From: Sipunculus nudus
Taxonomy: Eukaryota > Annelida > Sipuncula > Golfingiida > Sipunculidae
Reading direction: 5' to 3'
DNA length: 64,000 nt
Assembly: GCA_026874595.1 (NCBI GenBank)
Contig: CM049315.1
Location: forward strand, 73,728,401 to 73,792,400
In this document: one piece after another, positions 11,094 through 21,913 of the stretch
How positions within the stretch are numbered: the stretch's first letter is position 1
Layout: every line of letters begins with the position of its first letter
The notes under the pieces: generated by a model
What the model saw: only the letters and a program-made list of their open reading frames with translations
What the model was told of the DNA's origin: nothing
The model's database searches: none
Translations under genes and position numbers: made by a program

Positions 11094-12339
11094 GCTAATG
11101 TGTATGTTATATATACATTGATATGCATTACAAATGCTAAAAAGATCAAAGATACACATACATATATAAATAAATCATTCATGAGGACCTCCAGGCCCAT
11201 CTAATATTAATTAAACCTCTAAAACCTTGATATTACATTTCTTTATTACAAGATAACTAACAAACTAGTGTTAAATGTTATTTGATAGATGGATGTGTCG
11301 ATTGCAGATCATCAGAGTCTACAGTCTGCGCAGCCAACATTGTAAGCTGCCTAGACAGGCAACAGTTAAGACCCTCCGCAGCAGACATTGCTTTAATTTA
11401 TATTATAAGCACTTGTGTTGTCTATTAATATACAGACACTTTCAGTTTTTTGTCTGTCAGTTACATTACTGATATTTAAGACCATAGACGCATGCACCTT
11501 TTTTTAAATGTACAAAATATAACGTACAAGACTGTTTTATACTATTTGGTGCCATTTGGGCTAGGTGAAAATACTCAGGTAAATAATGGCTTGGGCAAAA
11601 ATGGCCGGGTGAACAGTTTGCTAAGAAACAATTAACCCGCGGTTGGATTTATAACTTGGATATTGAAAGCATCAACATGCAGCATTACATTGCATGTAAT
11701 ATAAACCAACCAGTAGTACCCTAACCCTTACGAAAATGTGGGTTATACTAAAAAAAATTCCCTTCCGTCTCTCAACTACTTAGTATCTCCCTTACCCTAA
11801 CGAAAAGTACAATATAATTCCCCTTTCATACATTAAATAAAATAAAACAACAAATCCTTGATAAATGCATGAGCACATTGGATTGTTTGTTTAAATTGGT
11901 CTTGTTTCTCTTCTTGGCTCCAGTCATTATGTGATGGAGCATCCAAAACACCCATTGTTTGATTTTTAAGTATGTTAAGCATATTCTCAAACAAAGTTGA
12001 CAGTACTACATGGTCATTTTTTTTATCTGTGGCCAATCAAAGACATTTTGTCAAAATGCTTGTTAGGGACTGCTCGGAGGGGTATTCTTGGCTTCAATGC
12101 ATTCGGGTAAGGTTGGTTGGAAAAGGAGATACACAAGCTCCCATTTTCTTGGTCTTGTTTGACTGGAGAAACAAAAAAAACTCTTACGTAAAAAATTGTT
12201 TAATACTTTGTTAGGAAAAATGATGTGTTCAAATTTGGGAGGAAAATATGCAGCCCTTCAAAAGTTACTGCATCTACAAGATAATAATTACTATGCAGCT
12301 AATTTTACCTTGAAGATCTAATGTAAAATTTTGTTTCAG
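11094..12339. other. Non-coding stretch, no supported gene
   Basis: AT-rich. A 67-codon minus-strand frame (11833-12036) has protein-like composition but no recognised motif or splice context, so it is not called. Confidence 0.4.
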
Positions 12340-12722
12340 ATACCTGTCAGGTGTAGCTCTTATGATGAGAAGATACTTGAATTCCTACCTGACAGATCAC
12401 ACCATAATGCTTAACATGGTATGGCACGCTGGGAGACCATTATTTCTTCAATGAAGAACAGCATAACAAAAAAGAAGAAAATTACCTGGTACCCAAAGAA
12501 TCCTCTAGCAGCGTGTACAAAGTCAGCCTCATTAGTCCTTCGTGTGAGTATGCTGACTGGCGGAGGCATCTCTACCCCTGTAAACACATTCTGGCAGTCA
12601 GCGGTTAAGAAGAGTATGATGTGTCCTGGGACAATTTGCCAGAAACCTACACAACTAGTCCATATATCAATTTACACCATTCATTTGGCCAAGAGTCCAC
12701 AATGCCACCATCATCAATGTGA
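12340..12722 (+). pseudogene. Broken SWIM zinc-finger remnant (transposase-like)
   Basis: From 12429 one frame reads a domain typical of the SWIM-bearing C-terminal part of MULE-like transposases and related invertebrate proteins: ...SPSCEYADWRRHLYPCKHILAV, then YDVSWDNLPETYTTSPYINL. The second half of the signature (CKH) is intact, but the first pair, normally C-x-C, reads C-E-Y. A stop (TAA, 12606-12608) separates the finger from the W-D-x-L-P segment. Upstream sequence in another frame (EFLPDRSHH from 12340) fits the region before the finger, so there is also a frameshift near 12425. The stop at 12720-12722 ends the readable part. Family membership rests on the motif only. Confidence 0.5.
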
Positions 12723-13525
12723 ACATAAGTAGCAGCAGTGAACAGCTCCCACAAGGGAATTCATAATGCCAGAAGGCTGAGGTACGTCATCTGTAGATAT
12801 GTGTCCTTAAGAGTCAGCTATATGATGTAAGCATGCTAATATCGTTTTATGCAAGACACTAATACTAACTGAGTGGTAATGAACAAAAAAACATTTTTAA
12901 AAAATTAAACTGAGAGTTCACGAAGGGCTCCAATGACAAACGCTGGGCAAATATACTGTATAACCTGATAAAACGTAGGGGAAAAGGGCATTGAGCCTTT
13001 ATACAAAATATTTTCATAAAGGTTTTATTTATTTATTTTTATTTCTCCATACAAGTGATATTAGTATTATAATACACGACTATGAGTGGTTCTATTCAAA
13101 AACTCTTCAATAAAGTTTAATTTATTTATATTCACATTCAAATACACAGAAAATGTATTTTTTATTTAGCTCATACATAAAAAATTCTTTGATTTGCGAA
13201 TTGATCACCCAAGTTTAATTTGAATATGATACTGTAATAAAGATTGAATTAATATTATAACACTTAGAAATGTTTTCTTTTATTTATATTTCTTATTAAC
13301 CAGGGTCGGGCAAAACCCGGGATTGAAGCATAAAGCCCAGCCTAGTGTGTTTTATGGGTTTTACGGGCAATATGATGTCAAAAACTGGCTACGGGAAACA
13401 ATTTTATTTTGGATTTTTTTTCGCTGTGTTATCTTAAAATGTAGCATGGTTGGCAAGACTTTTACACTGTTAATTACAGATTTTATATTAACATTTTTTA
13501 CTTGTAGTAACTGTAAAAGAAAATA

Positions 13526-13573
<48 letters not shown>

Positions 13574-14640
13574 GGGGACTTCTTATCTACGTTATTCAGT
13601 AATATCTGCTTCATATGGGTACCACAATTCCACTCTGATGATAATGAAGATCAAGCACAGGCTGATTTATATCCACTTATCAATTACCTGCTGATTCAGC
13701 CACCTACCTCGTGCTTTGCACACTCCAGCCACAGCCCCTGTTTTTTGTTACCAGTGGCCAAGTTAAAGGAGGTCTCGTGCACTTTTAATTTTTAGCAAAT
13801 GTCTTGAGAGTGTGTTAACCACAGAACATGTTCCAGAACAGCCAAGTCAGTACTGGTTGTTGCTTCTTTTAAAATGTTTTTGGATGGCCAAAGGGGAGGG
13901 GGAGACATGTGTAAGCCATTTTAGATACCCAATTGTTCTGGCATGTTTAATTATTTCACTGCCATTTGATATTTGCTTTGGTAAGGAATGTTTATAGTTT
14001 TTGCCTCCAGGAGGCCAGATGTGGCTAACTGTGTAGCTTGCAACTTTGAAGACGGTTAAAGAGAGGATGTGCTCCATATTTCTGTCTTTCTTCAGGTACA
14101 GTTTCCTTGCCTTAAAACGTACATTTGATCATCTTTCATGTCTTTCTCCCATCAACTTTTTCTATAAACATCCAACAACAGTAACCAGTAAAAAATCATC
14201 GAAAACCTGAATGCCCACGCGTTCCATTACGGTTCGCAATTGTAAACATCATCTCTGACCAGGTCTTTAAGGTTAACATACCGGGTGTATGCATTTCTTG
14301 CCACGATGAAAGCGCCACATAATAAATGTAGAAAAAATGTTTGTACATATCTTATTCAGTGACCCACTAAAGTCTATATTTTCTTTTATTTTTTTTGAGT
14401 AAAAAAAGCCAACATTTCTCATCTAAGGAAATTATACATCTCCCGAACTCCGATAAAAAGCCAGGTATACCGGCTTCATCAGCTAGGATAACATACACAC
14501 AATTTGAAACGGCTTAGGTACGGTGTCTTACCTCATCAATGAGCGAGTTAATTCATATGGCCGAATCGAAATCTAATCTTGAGACTCTCCTTTCCCCAAG
14601 ATTCGAGTGATTGTGCCCATTATGCTGCAGCATATACCTA
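12723..14640. other. Non-coding stretch with (TA)n at 13531-13571
   Basis: AT-rich, no recognised gene. The (TA)n tract at 13531-13571 is followed by a G-run. Short frames at 13323-13526 and 13812-13997 lack motifs, start context and splice support. Confidence 0.45.
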
Positions 14641-14898
14641 AGTGTCGTATTCACGGGGCACACGAACGATTTGCGAAGGATGCCTATGTCGAAATAATGG
14701 CAAAGTCCAAAATTCGTATTTAAGGCTCCAAAAGTCCGCCAAACATGCGCGGGGGTTCGGATGCGTCATCAACTGTCGCATTGAGTTCGAGGGTAATTTA
14801 AAAAAAAGTTTGAAATTTCTTGCGAACGTATCCCGCATCCCAGGTCGCGAATTGCTCGAAAATTTAAATTGTTCTCGAAAATTTCTACAAACCTTCGT

Positions 14899-15392
14899 CA
14901 TATTCGCACAACATTTTTACGATTTGCGTGATGTTCGCAAAATCTTCGTGAAACCGTAAACAGATTCCGACATTTTGGAGAATGTCTCGCGAAAGCAGCG
15001 AAGTTCATCCGATAATTTCTCGACCTATACACGGCCTGTTCGCGTACTTCTTGAGAACAGGTTTCTTCGCCAGAGAAGCAAACGCGAGCATTTCAGATGG
15101 GTCGCAAGATAACGGTATCAATTAGCTACGTTTGGGCGTTCCAATCATATTCGCACAACATTTTTACGACTTGCGTGATGTTCGCAAAATCTTCGTGAAA
15201 CCGTAAACAGATTCCGACATTTTGGAGAATGTCTCGCGAAAGCAGCGAAGTTCATCCGATAATTTCTCGACCTATTCACGGCCTGTTCGCGTACTTCTTG
15301 AGAACAGGTTTCTTCGCCAGAGAAGCAAACGCGAGCATTTCAGATGGGTCGCAAGATAACGGTATCAATTAGCTACGTTTGGGCGTTCCAAT
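14899..15392. repeat. Two-copy 247 bp tandem duplication
   Basis: Copy 1 is 14899-15145 and copy 2 is 15146-15392, directly abutting. Only two differences were seen by eye (GATTT/GACTT near the start and TATAC/TATTC in the middle), so the event is recent or homogenised. The unit belongs to a longer stretch (14640-15400) unusually dense in TTCG/CGAA words (for example TCTCGCGAAAGCAGCGAAG). Confidence 0.9.
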
Positions 15393-15572
15393 CGGTGTAG
15401 GAACGAATTTGTGGACGGCATCAGGGAGAGCGCCTCGGAGCTGTATGATGTCACAACCAGAACTCCAGGGATTTGCCCTAAACCAAGGTGCCATCATGTT
15501 TGACGAAGCAAGTTGCTCAAGCCAGGAGCGTTTTTCGTCCGGTTCCGGGGAGCACGTGGTCGTATGTGATAA

Positions 15573-16181
15573 TGATGCGAAGAATCTAGCGATGACGATA
15601 AATCTGGAGAAGATTTCTCTTCACCAGAAATAGCTCCCTATCGTTTTGAGCCTCCTGCTCGGAAGACGACGGCGAGCGTGATCGATAATGACCAGGGTGA
15701 CAGCCAAGCAGACACCATGCCTGGTAGAGCGGCAGGAACTTCTCCCACGATTTGCCGGGCTTGCCAGTTGTTTTGGTGATTATTATGACAGCATTCGGCT
15801 ATTGATATTAGACAATTTGATATCTAATATATTTTATTAAATGATGCACAGGGAAACATTACGTAGGTAACGTGTTGTTAACTCCATGATTCTTGGTAAG
15901 GGTCTGCTTAACTTAATATCGCTCATGTCATTAGCACCATATCGTTTTGTTGTGATTCAATCGGTTGATTACGCGTATGGTTAAACATAATCATAATCTG
16001 CCGTTGTTTTGCTTCAAAAATTCAGCTTATATTGAAAAATACAATTGTACATACACAATATTTTATCAATGACAATATATTGTATGACAGGTGCAAGTGT
16101 GGCAGATGTGAGGTCATTCCCACAGATGAAGAGAGCGGTTGCTGCCAAGAGAGTGAAAAGCTCTGGGGCACTGTGCATGAG
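15573..16181 (+). CDS. Two exons of a P2X7 C-terminal-like (ballast) domain, partial
   Basis: The first exon is about 15576-15775. It is acidic (S-S-D-D-D-K-S-G-E-D) and then reads APYRFEPPARK, resembling the PY-x-FEP phrase of invertebrate 'P2X purinoceptor 7-like' proteins. Its donor is TTTTG|GTGATT (15776). The second exon, 16091-16181, follows acceptor GACAG and ends at donor GAG|GTACAG. The junction is phase 2 and creates the Trp of WCKCGRCEVIPTDEESGCC, the expected W-C-x-C-G-x-C...E-x-x-C-C zinc/palmitoylation-type pattern. No channel (P2X) domain is visible nearby, as in many invertebrate proteins with only this domain. A stop at 15573 limits the first exon, the N-terminus lies elsewhere, and later exons were not found. 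It could be a live gene fragment or a decayed copy. Confidence 0.5.
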
Positions 16182-16241
16182 GTACAGAGGCTACGTATCT
16201 CATATGTGGCTGAGGACCTGGGGTTGAAGCTGTTTGTTTGA

Positions 16242-17179
16242 ACCCATGGGTGTAAGCACCAGTTCCCGACAGTAGTATGGGCCTGGTAATATGATTATCC
16301 ATTAATTATGTTATAACTAGACATGACATGTATGAATGAATATACATTTCAGCAACTTGAAGAGTTGAAGAGTAACAATCTGATATCAGACGCTTTCATG
16401 TACTGTATTTGCACTGTAATTAAATAATTTCACTGGAGTAATCCCATTCTATTTTAGACACTTCATCATAAGTTGCATCTAACGAATAGATATTCAGTTT
16501 AAGTTTCTACCCTTAATGTCATTTCGCACAGTATGGAGCTCCACAAGGACTTTACCATTGTTTAACCGTATGAAGGAAGTTAGCATACAGCCCAAAGAAT
16601 GACTTGAGAATGACACGCTGTGTTATTGGCCACTCCACCTGACATCTACAAGAAAAATAGAAAAACCCCTACGAGAAGCACCAAAACCAAGAGCAGATTA
16701 GGTGCTATATAAAATAGGGATATTTAAGGAAACAAGTGAGTAAAATATTCATTATCACCAGTACACAAAATTAACAATAAGAGTCCCAATGGTTACGACG
16801 CTCAGCTGAAGTCTATCGAAATATTTGTATAAAATCTGCCATGTAAAGAAAAGTCAATATTTTCATTATTCTTCTATATCACATACCATCTCATGGAATA
16901 AAAGATAGCCTTTCCTGATCTCAATATGAGGAATGGCATCTTAGTATTTACAATGCATGGGGGAAGCATCTTATGATCAGGTTTGTTAAAGTATCAGCTT
17001 TTTAACTAGATGGCTGTAAATTACCAACCCCAGGGACCATATGAAACCATATTAAATATAGAATAAGGAAGGAAGTGTCGGTGAGTTTTAATTTACTTAT
17101 TGCAAAAAGGAAAAAAATGGACTCATTTCAACAATTGTTTATGGGGTTTTCAAAATACCCTCCCAAGGTGTAAGCAAAC

Positions 17180-17228
<49 letters not shown>

Positions 17229-17713
17229 TATATATATAGGACACATGTATGGTGGCCGGGTTGGCTTGATACGTTATGATAAATAAAGTTCTCGTTCTGT
17301 CGCTCAGCGCTTGTATGGGACCTCATCTTGTTTGCGAAGCTTAATGACTGTGATTTTTCTGTGTTTCACCATTGCGTGTTACATAATTGATCGCAGCGAT
17401 GGGATTTATCCAGCTTAAGATTGCATATGCACAAGAGGAGGCGAGGACGGCCGCGAAAAGCAAATATCAACAAAATGCCTGATGAACCCGTGTCTCACGG
17501 ACTGGTTGCGTCACTCGCCATGTTTATTGGAATTGGCGAGATGGGTCAGAAGTTTTGAATGTATAGCTAAAGCCAATCAGTGGCCTGGTGAACGTTTATG
17601 TCCATATTACCGGCGTATCTCTTAGGTAGGGCGGCAATATTCCGCCGGAGCATCGTCTAAAATTGCAATGGGAACACTTCCTGTACGGTTTAAATAATGA
17701 CCTCTAGGCAAAA
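16242..17713. other. Non-coding stretch with (TA)n and possible LTR tail
   Basis: No supported gene. The (TA)n tract at 17184-17240 precedes a short block with AATAAA at 17282-17287, then ...GCGTGTTACA at about 17374-17383, followed by TTGATCGCAGCGATGGG. This could be the R-U5 end and leader of the LTR element whose gag remnant starts near 17.7 kb. The primer site could not be assigned to a tRNA. Confidence 0.35.
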
Positions 17714-18178
17714 GTGCTAGATAATTCGCCCAAATCTTTCGATGAGGCCTGTAGTATCGCTAGACATAGGGAGATGCTGTTTGCAATGGACAAGCAGAGA
17801 AAGGATGCTCCAGCCACAACATCTGATTTACAAGATAGTGACTTCGCCAGATGCATTAAAGACTTAATATATGAGCAGAGAAGATTCAAGTTATCAAAAG
17901 GTTTACATAGTAGTCAACCTGACGAGCCCGTCACTCCTCAGAGAGAGCACGGTGTAACAGACACTACAAGACAGCGATCAAGATGGCCAAGACGCACTTA
18001 GGACGGCAGGCCGATTTGTCATTTCTGTGGTAGAGCTGGGCATATACGTGCTTCATGTCCAGACTGGCATGCCATGCAGCAAACGCAGGGTGCTCCTTCT
18101 CGTCAACATGACCAGCATGCAAATCTTTCGACGAACTATGTACATGGTCCAGCGTGCGCACCGCAACAGGTGCTCTAA
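17714..18178 (+). pseudogene. gypsy-type gag remnant with CCHC zinc knuckle
   Basis: A 95-codon frame (17714-17998) carries the end of a capsid-like domain (FDEACSIARHREMLFAMDKQ), the usual gag stretch before the nucleocapsid. It stops at TAG 17999-18001. Read straight on in the same frame, the next codons give CHFCGRAGHIRASC, a perfect C-x2-C-x4-H-x4-C knuckle (Cys codons at 18017, 18026 and 18056, His at 18041), then a Q/H-rich tail to about 18178. So one nonsense codon separates capsid end from knuckle. No protease or pol follows; 370 bp downstream lies an unrelated TIR element. It differs from the gag remnant at 10.4 kb, which has no visible knuckle. Confidence 0.65.
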
Positions 18179-18230
18179 AAGCAGAGACTGTTGAAAATCC
18201 TGTATACAAATTAAATAAACTGTGATCGCT

Positions 18231-18362
18231 TCAAAATTTGTTTACACCTAAATGCTCAATCTGAATTTGATGTTGAAGTGACTTTATCATATTATCTTTC
18301 TCTCTAATAATGTTCTTGATTTGTTCATCTTTTTCAGCTAGTTGTCTGTTAAGTTCAAGCAT
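18231..18362 (-). CDS. Short coiled-coil reading frame, possible last exon
   Basis: On the minus strand an ATG at 18362 opens 43 codons to TGA at 18231-18233. The product is a clean heptad-like coiled coil (MLELNRQLAEKDEQIKNIIR, then EKDNMIKSLQHQIQ). A splice acceptor-like CACGTCACAG lies directly before the ATG, so this may be the 3' end of a longer gene rather than a stand-alone peptide. Upstream minus-strand sequence is full of stops in this frame. Similar coiled coils end some transposon and THAP-type proteins, but nothing proves that here. Confidence 0.3.
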   Translation of the reverse strand: MLELNRQLAEKDEQIKNIIREKDNMIKSLQHQIQIEHLGVNKF

Positions 18363-18550
18363 GTCTGTGACGTGTCAATCGCCTCATCTGACTGGCATGA
18401 TGATTATGATGTCTCATCTTGAACTAGTGCTCCATGGGTTCTCTTCTTTTGTATTGATCTGAAACGACGAGGATCATTTGTTAAAATACAAAATATTTAA
18501 CCATATAAATAAATGTAAATCAAGTCCTCTGTGCCGCTATCCTGTCTTAA

Positions 18551-19699
18551 AGCTCAAATGAAACGATTTGGCCAAAAATCACAAAAAGTCGACCTTTCCA
18601 GTAGTATATATCTTAAATTAACATTTGATACATGAATTCCGACATTATTTATTAGAAAAATAATGATAAAACCAAAATATATCGGAGAGATCACGCTGTT
18701 CACGGAATCTGCCGAGCTCAGTGCTGCAGCACGCAGCAGCTGGGCTGGCACGACGTGTGACGTCATAGCAGACAAACACGGTCACTCAGTTGTGCGGGCG
18801 CTGGTCACTGTTCAACTTCAAGTGTCAGCGGCAGAAGCTCTGGTCCGGTCCCTGAAATGGCTAGCTTTCTTGTGGATTTTATATCGTCATAACGATTTTC
18901 ATCGGGAAAATGCGGTGTAAAAAAAAATAAATTATGTGTTATTTTGTCTTATACCCCTATTATCTGGTCCGCTTTTCCGGGTATTTCGTCCTGTTACAGG
19001 TCATGACATGCTCCCATTTAGGCATACCCGCCCGTGGTACCGAGACGTGGAATTGCCCTGAAAAGTCCCGCACACGTATCAGGAAAAAAACGTGTTTATG
19101 TTTTGAATTATATTTGGAAAGTTATCCGTTTTATTATAAAAATATAAAAACAGCCTATTTGAATAAACCTCTAAAATGAACTTGTCATGTTTCTATAAAG
19201 CAGACTGAGTGACGCAATGTTATAAAGTGTACATACTATCGATGTCAGCTGCACACCGTGTAATTAAAAGATCTTCCTAACTGTCTTCACAGGACATCTA
19301 TATAGACTTTTACTCTTTGGTTGAAAATGCAAACATTTTTAAAAGAAATACGATGAAAATATAGTATTCAGTGAACAGGTATGTCTTAAGGTATCAAGAA
19401 ACGCATGTTTTTCCGGGACAAGAACAGAGACTGTCGGGCGTGACACGAGTGTTTACACAGTGAGTGACCGAGGCTGCTGCAGCCAGGCACTGAGCTGTTT
19501 GTCTGCTTTGACGTCACAGGTCATTAAGGCGACGGGGTCAGCCGAATGGCCATTTGAATGCAACGGTCACTTCTGGACAGTACAACACCTCAAAATATTC
19601 ATAATTAAAAGAATATTTTTAACAAGTACACAAACGTTTAGGGGTAATGTTACATTGCTAATCCAATTATGTGTTAGGTGAAATCGTTTCATTTGAGCT
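18551..19699. mobile_element. TTAA-flanked TIR element (non-autonomous)
   Basis: The left TIR AGCTCAAATGAAACGATTT (18551-18569) is perfectly matched in reverse complement by 19681-19699. Both are bordered outside by TTAA (18547-18550 and 19700-19703). TTAA target duplications are typical of piggyBac-type transposons, though those usually begin CCY, so the superfamily is uncertain. Inside, both halves carry a GACGTCA-x-AGCAGACAAAC phrase in opposite orientation (about 18758 and 19505), suggesting a second, inner inverted repeat. At 1149 bp with no transposase frame it would be a MITE-like derivative. Confidence 0.75.
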
Positions 19700-19703
19700 T
19701 TAA

Positions 19704-20825
19704 TCTTTATTATTATTGATGGTGGCGCCACTCAACTTTTGTCATGGAACTCCTCTGTGGCAAAACCTAGATAATGCCTATTCTGTGGGTTCAGTGACTT
19801 GTCAACAATAAGGAACAGTGCAACGTGTGTCCTCAGTCGGCCATTTCCACATAAATCAAAACAAAATAAATATTACTTCAAGCAATCATTCAGAAACTAC
19901 ATTAACAAGAATGGGTAATTATCAGTAAAATTTATCAATAACAATATGTATATAGGTATACACACTGCAAACACATCTACCCACATACAGACACTTTCCC
20001 CTCAAAACCAATCCTTGTTAACCCTGTTCAAGCCCTCCTTCTCTCTCTCTCTCTCTCTCTCTCTCTTATACTTCTCTGTTGCTTTAAAATCTGCTGAATA
20101 ATTCAGATATATTATAGTAATAATGAGCTGGCAGATGTATATTAGTTTTTTATTCGTTCTGATATTGGTAAAGATCAGGGATAATCTGACGTTAGTGAAG
20201 TTCAAAGTCCGCAGGTTTGGGGCTATGATTGATATTAAATGAAATACTAAAACAATTTATGGTGTCTTAATTGTAAAATTTAAATGTCTGCCTGGTCTCA
20301 AAATTAAGGAAAAAGAACAAAAAAAACAACCACCAAAACACTTTTAACTGAAGACAGCTGAGGAACCAACACCATGAAACTGAGGCCAGCAAATAATTCT
20401 TCTGAAGAGCCACCTTGAGACAGGCATCAGGCATCACTGTTTACAGGGAACTGAATTTATAATACATACTGACAACATAATAACCTTATCAAATGACGAT
20501 TGGTAGCTCTTTCTGAACGATCGGATGGTTCTGCCTTACATGTAAATACAGTTTGTATAGCCGTGGGTCTCAATGTTTTCCTCACAGGAGTCCACTAGAA
20601 GTCATCATGACAAATGTGATCTGAGCACATTACTGTGTTGCTTGCCCCCAAAAAGTGTATAACATAAATAACATTTAAATGCACTTTCAAATATATTTAA
20701 GCAACACTATCTTCACTAAGCTTTAAACTATACTTGCAATACTTGTGTTCCATCCAGTAACTTAACTGTTTAATTTCCATTGTATCGTAAATATGCAAAA
20801 GAAAAATATTCATGTGTGTGTGTGT
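19704..20825. other. Non-coding stretch with (CT)n at 20038-20066
   Basis: No recognised gene. The (CT)n tract creates an Arg/Glu repeat frame on the minus strand (20002-20205), which is an artefact. Confidence 0.5.
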
Positions 20826-21146
20826 TCACTAGCAAGACAGTTCGGTCCGCTTTTGTGTCAACCCGTAACACTCCCCCTCTTAAGAGCGTTCTGCGCTCAG
20901 AACAAGACTGATTATCCCAGGAGTCACACTTTGGTGAGCTTATTCCCTGGGCCACAATGTTTACCGTCACGTTGGACGAGTCCCCTTTTTGATAAGCAGA
21001 CAGTTGCTCAGGGGAAAATACTGGGCCGATCTGGGATTCGAACCCATAACGGTGGCGCACAAGCCCGGCGTACCAACCGCTTCGCTAGAAAAGCAAGCTT
21101 CATTAGCAAGACAGTTTGGTCCGCTTTTGTGACACCCCGTAACAAA
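20826..21146 (-). mobile_element. tRNA-derived SINE inside a short direct repeat
   Basis: On the minus strand, TAGCGAAGCGGTTGG (complement of 21073-21087) is an A-box-like sequence. GGGTTCGAATCCC (complement of 21033-21045) is a perfect B box about 30 bp downstream, as in a polymerase III tRNA-derived promoter. No complete cloverleaf is evident, so it is a SINE rather than a tRNA gene. The unit is flanked by a direct repeat of about 45 bp (TAGCAAGACAGTT-x-GGTCCG, starting near 20829 and 21103; offset 274). Confidence 0.65.
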
Positions 21147-21771
21147 GAGCATTTTAGTCTCCTGTCTCTGAAACGTTTTGTATTAGACTTTGTTTTGTGT
21201 AGACTTTGTTGACAAACGTGGTTGACAATAACAAAATTGACAGCTAGACATGTGCATTCTTTTTTTATGACTTTAAAAGCGCCTCTTTGTATAAACGTCT
21301 GGCCCGATGTTATGTTCACAGTTCTTGTGATTACATTCATCATTCTTTTCTAAATATAAATTTATTGATACAAGTATATTTTCAATTGCAGTAAAAATAA
21401 GTTACGACCGCCCATAAATAAAAATTACCCTCCAAAAATTAACTTTTAAACGTCATTCGTCAATTGAAAGTGAAACTCGTACCTTAAAAAGCGCTCCTTC
21501 GTCCCGTCGAATGTTAACGACCCATGCTTTCCTGGTTGTAGGGTTAGTTGGAGACCTAGGGTAGGTCTTCTTCTTTTCTTCAATTTGAGATATAGTTAAC
21601 GACCATCATGCGGGTCCAGATGAACCTGGTTTTGACATACGAGTTTTTTTACGCGGTGCCACACTTAGTCGCGCTTTGAATTTATTAGGTCATTGCATGC
21701 ATAAATTTTGAAAGACATCTATGGCCTAGAAACACGTCCCTTTTACCTATACGGCTACTTTGTCAGATTGA
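21147..21771. other. Intergenic stretch, no supported gene
   Basis: Nothing recognised. Composition becomes more balanced towards the putative promoter at 21.77 kb. Confidence 0.4.
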
Positions 21772-21800
21772 TGACGTCACTTCATTGTCTCCTTGACAAC
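21772..21800 (+). promoter_or_regulatory. CRE plus X-box-like motif upstream of a first exon
   Basis: A perfect cAMP-response element TGACGTCA (21772-21779) is followed 7 bp later by GTCTCCTTGACAAC (21787-21800). The second word fits the 14-bp RFX X-box consensus GTHNYYATRRNAAC with one mismatch. Both lie about 115-140 bp upstream of the ATG at 21914. X-boxes so close to the start are typical of ciliary genes. Confidence 0.45.
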
Positions 21801-21913
21801 GATGACGATACTGAGCATGACGATCAGTTTCTCACAGTATTTCTGGCTTGCACAAGCCTTTTAGCAGAGCGGTCGGAATATTTCTAAACTTCCTTGTGGT
21901 ATCATAATTCAAA

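Noticed and set aside
11833-12036. 67-codon minus-strand frame with protein-like composition
   Set aside because: No homology recognised, no splice or promoter support; kept only as a note.
15379-15633. 84-codon frame with ATG
   Set aside because: The better-supported P2X7-like exon overlaps it in another frame.
21021-21096. Possible functional tRNA gene on the minus strand
   Set aside because: A and B boxes are good, but acceptor and anticodon stems do not pair convincingly; fits a SINE head.
20793-21212. 139-codon open frame
   Set aside because: Runs through a tRNA-derived SINE and its direct repeats.
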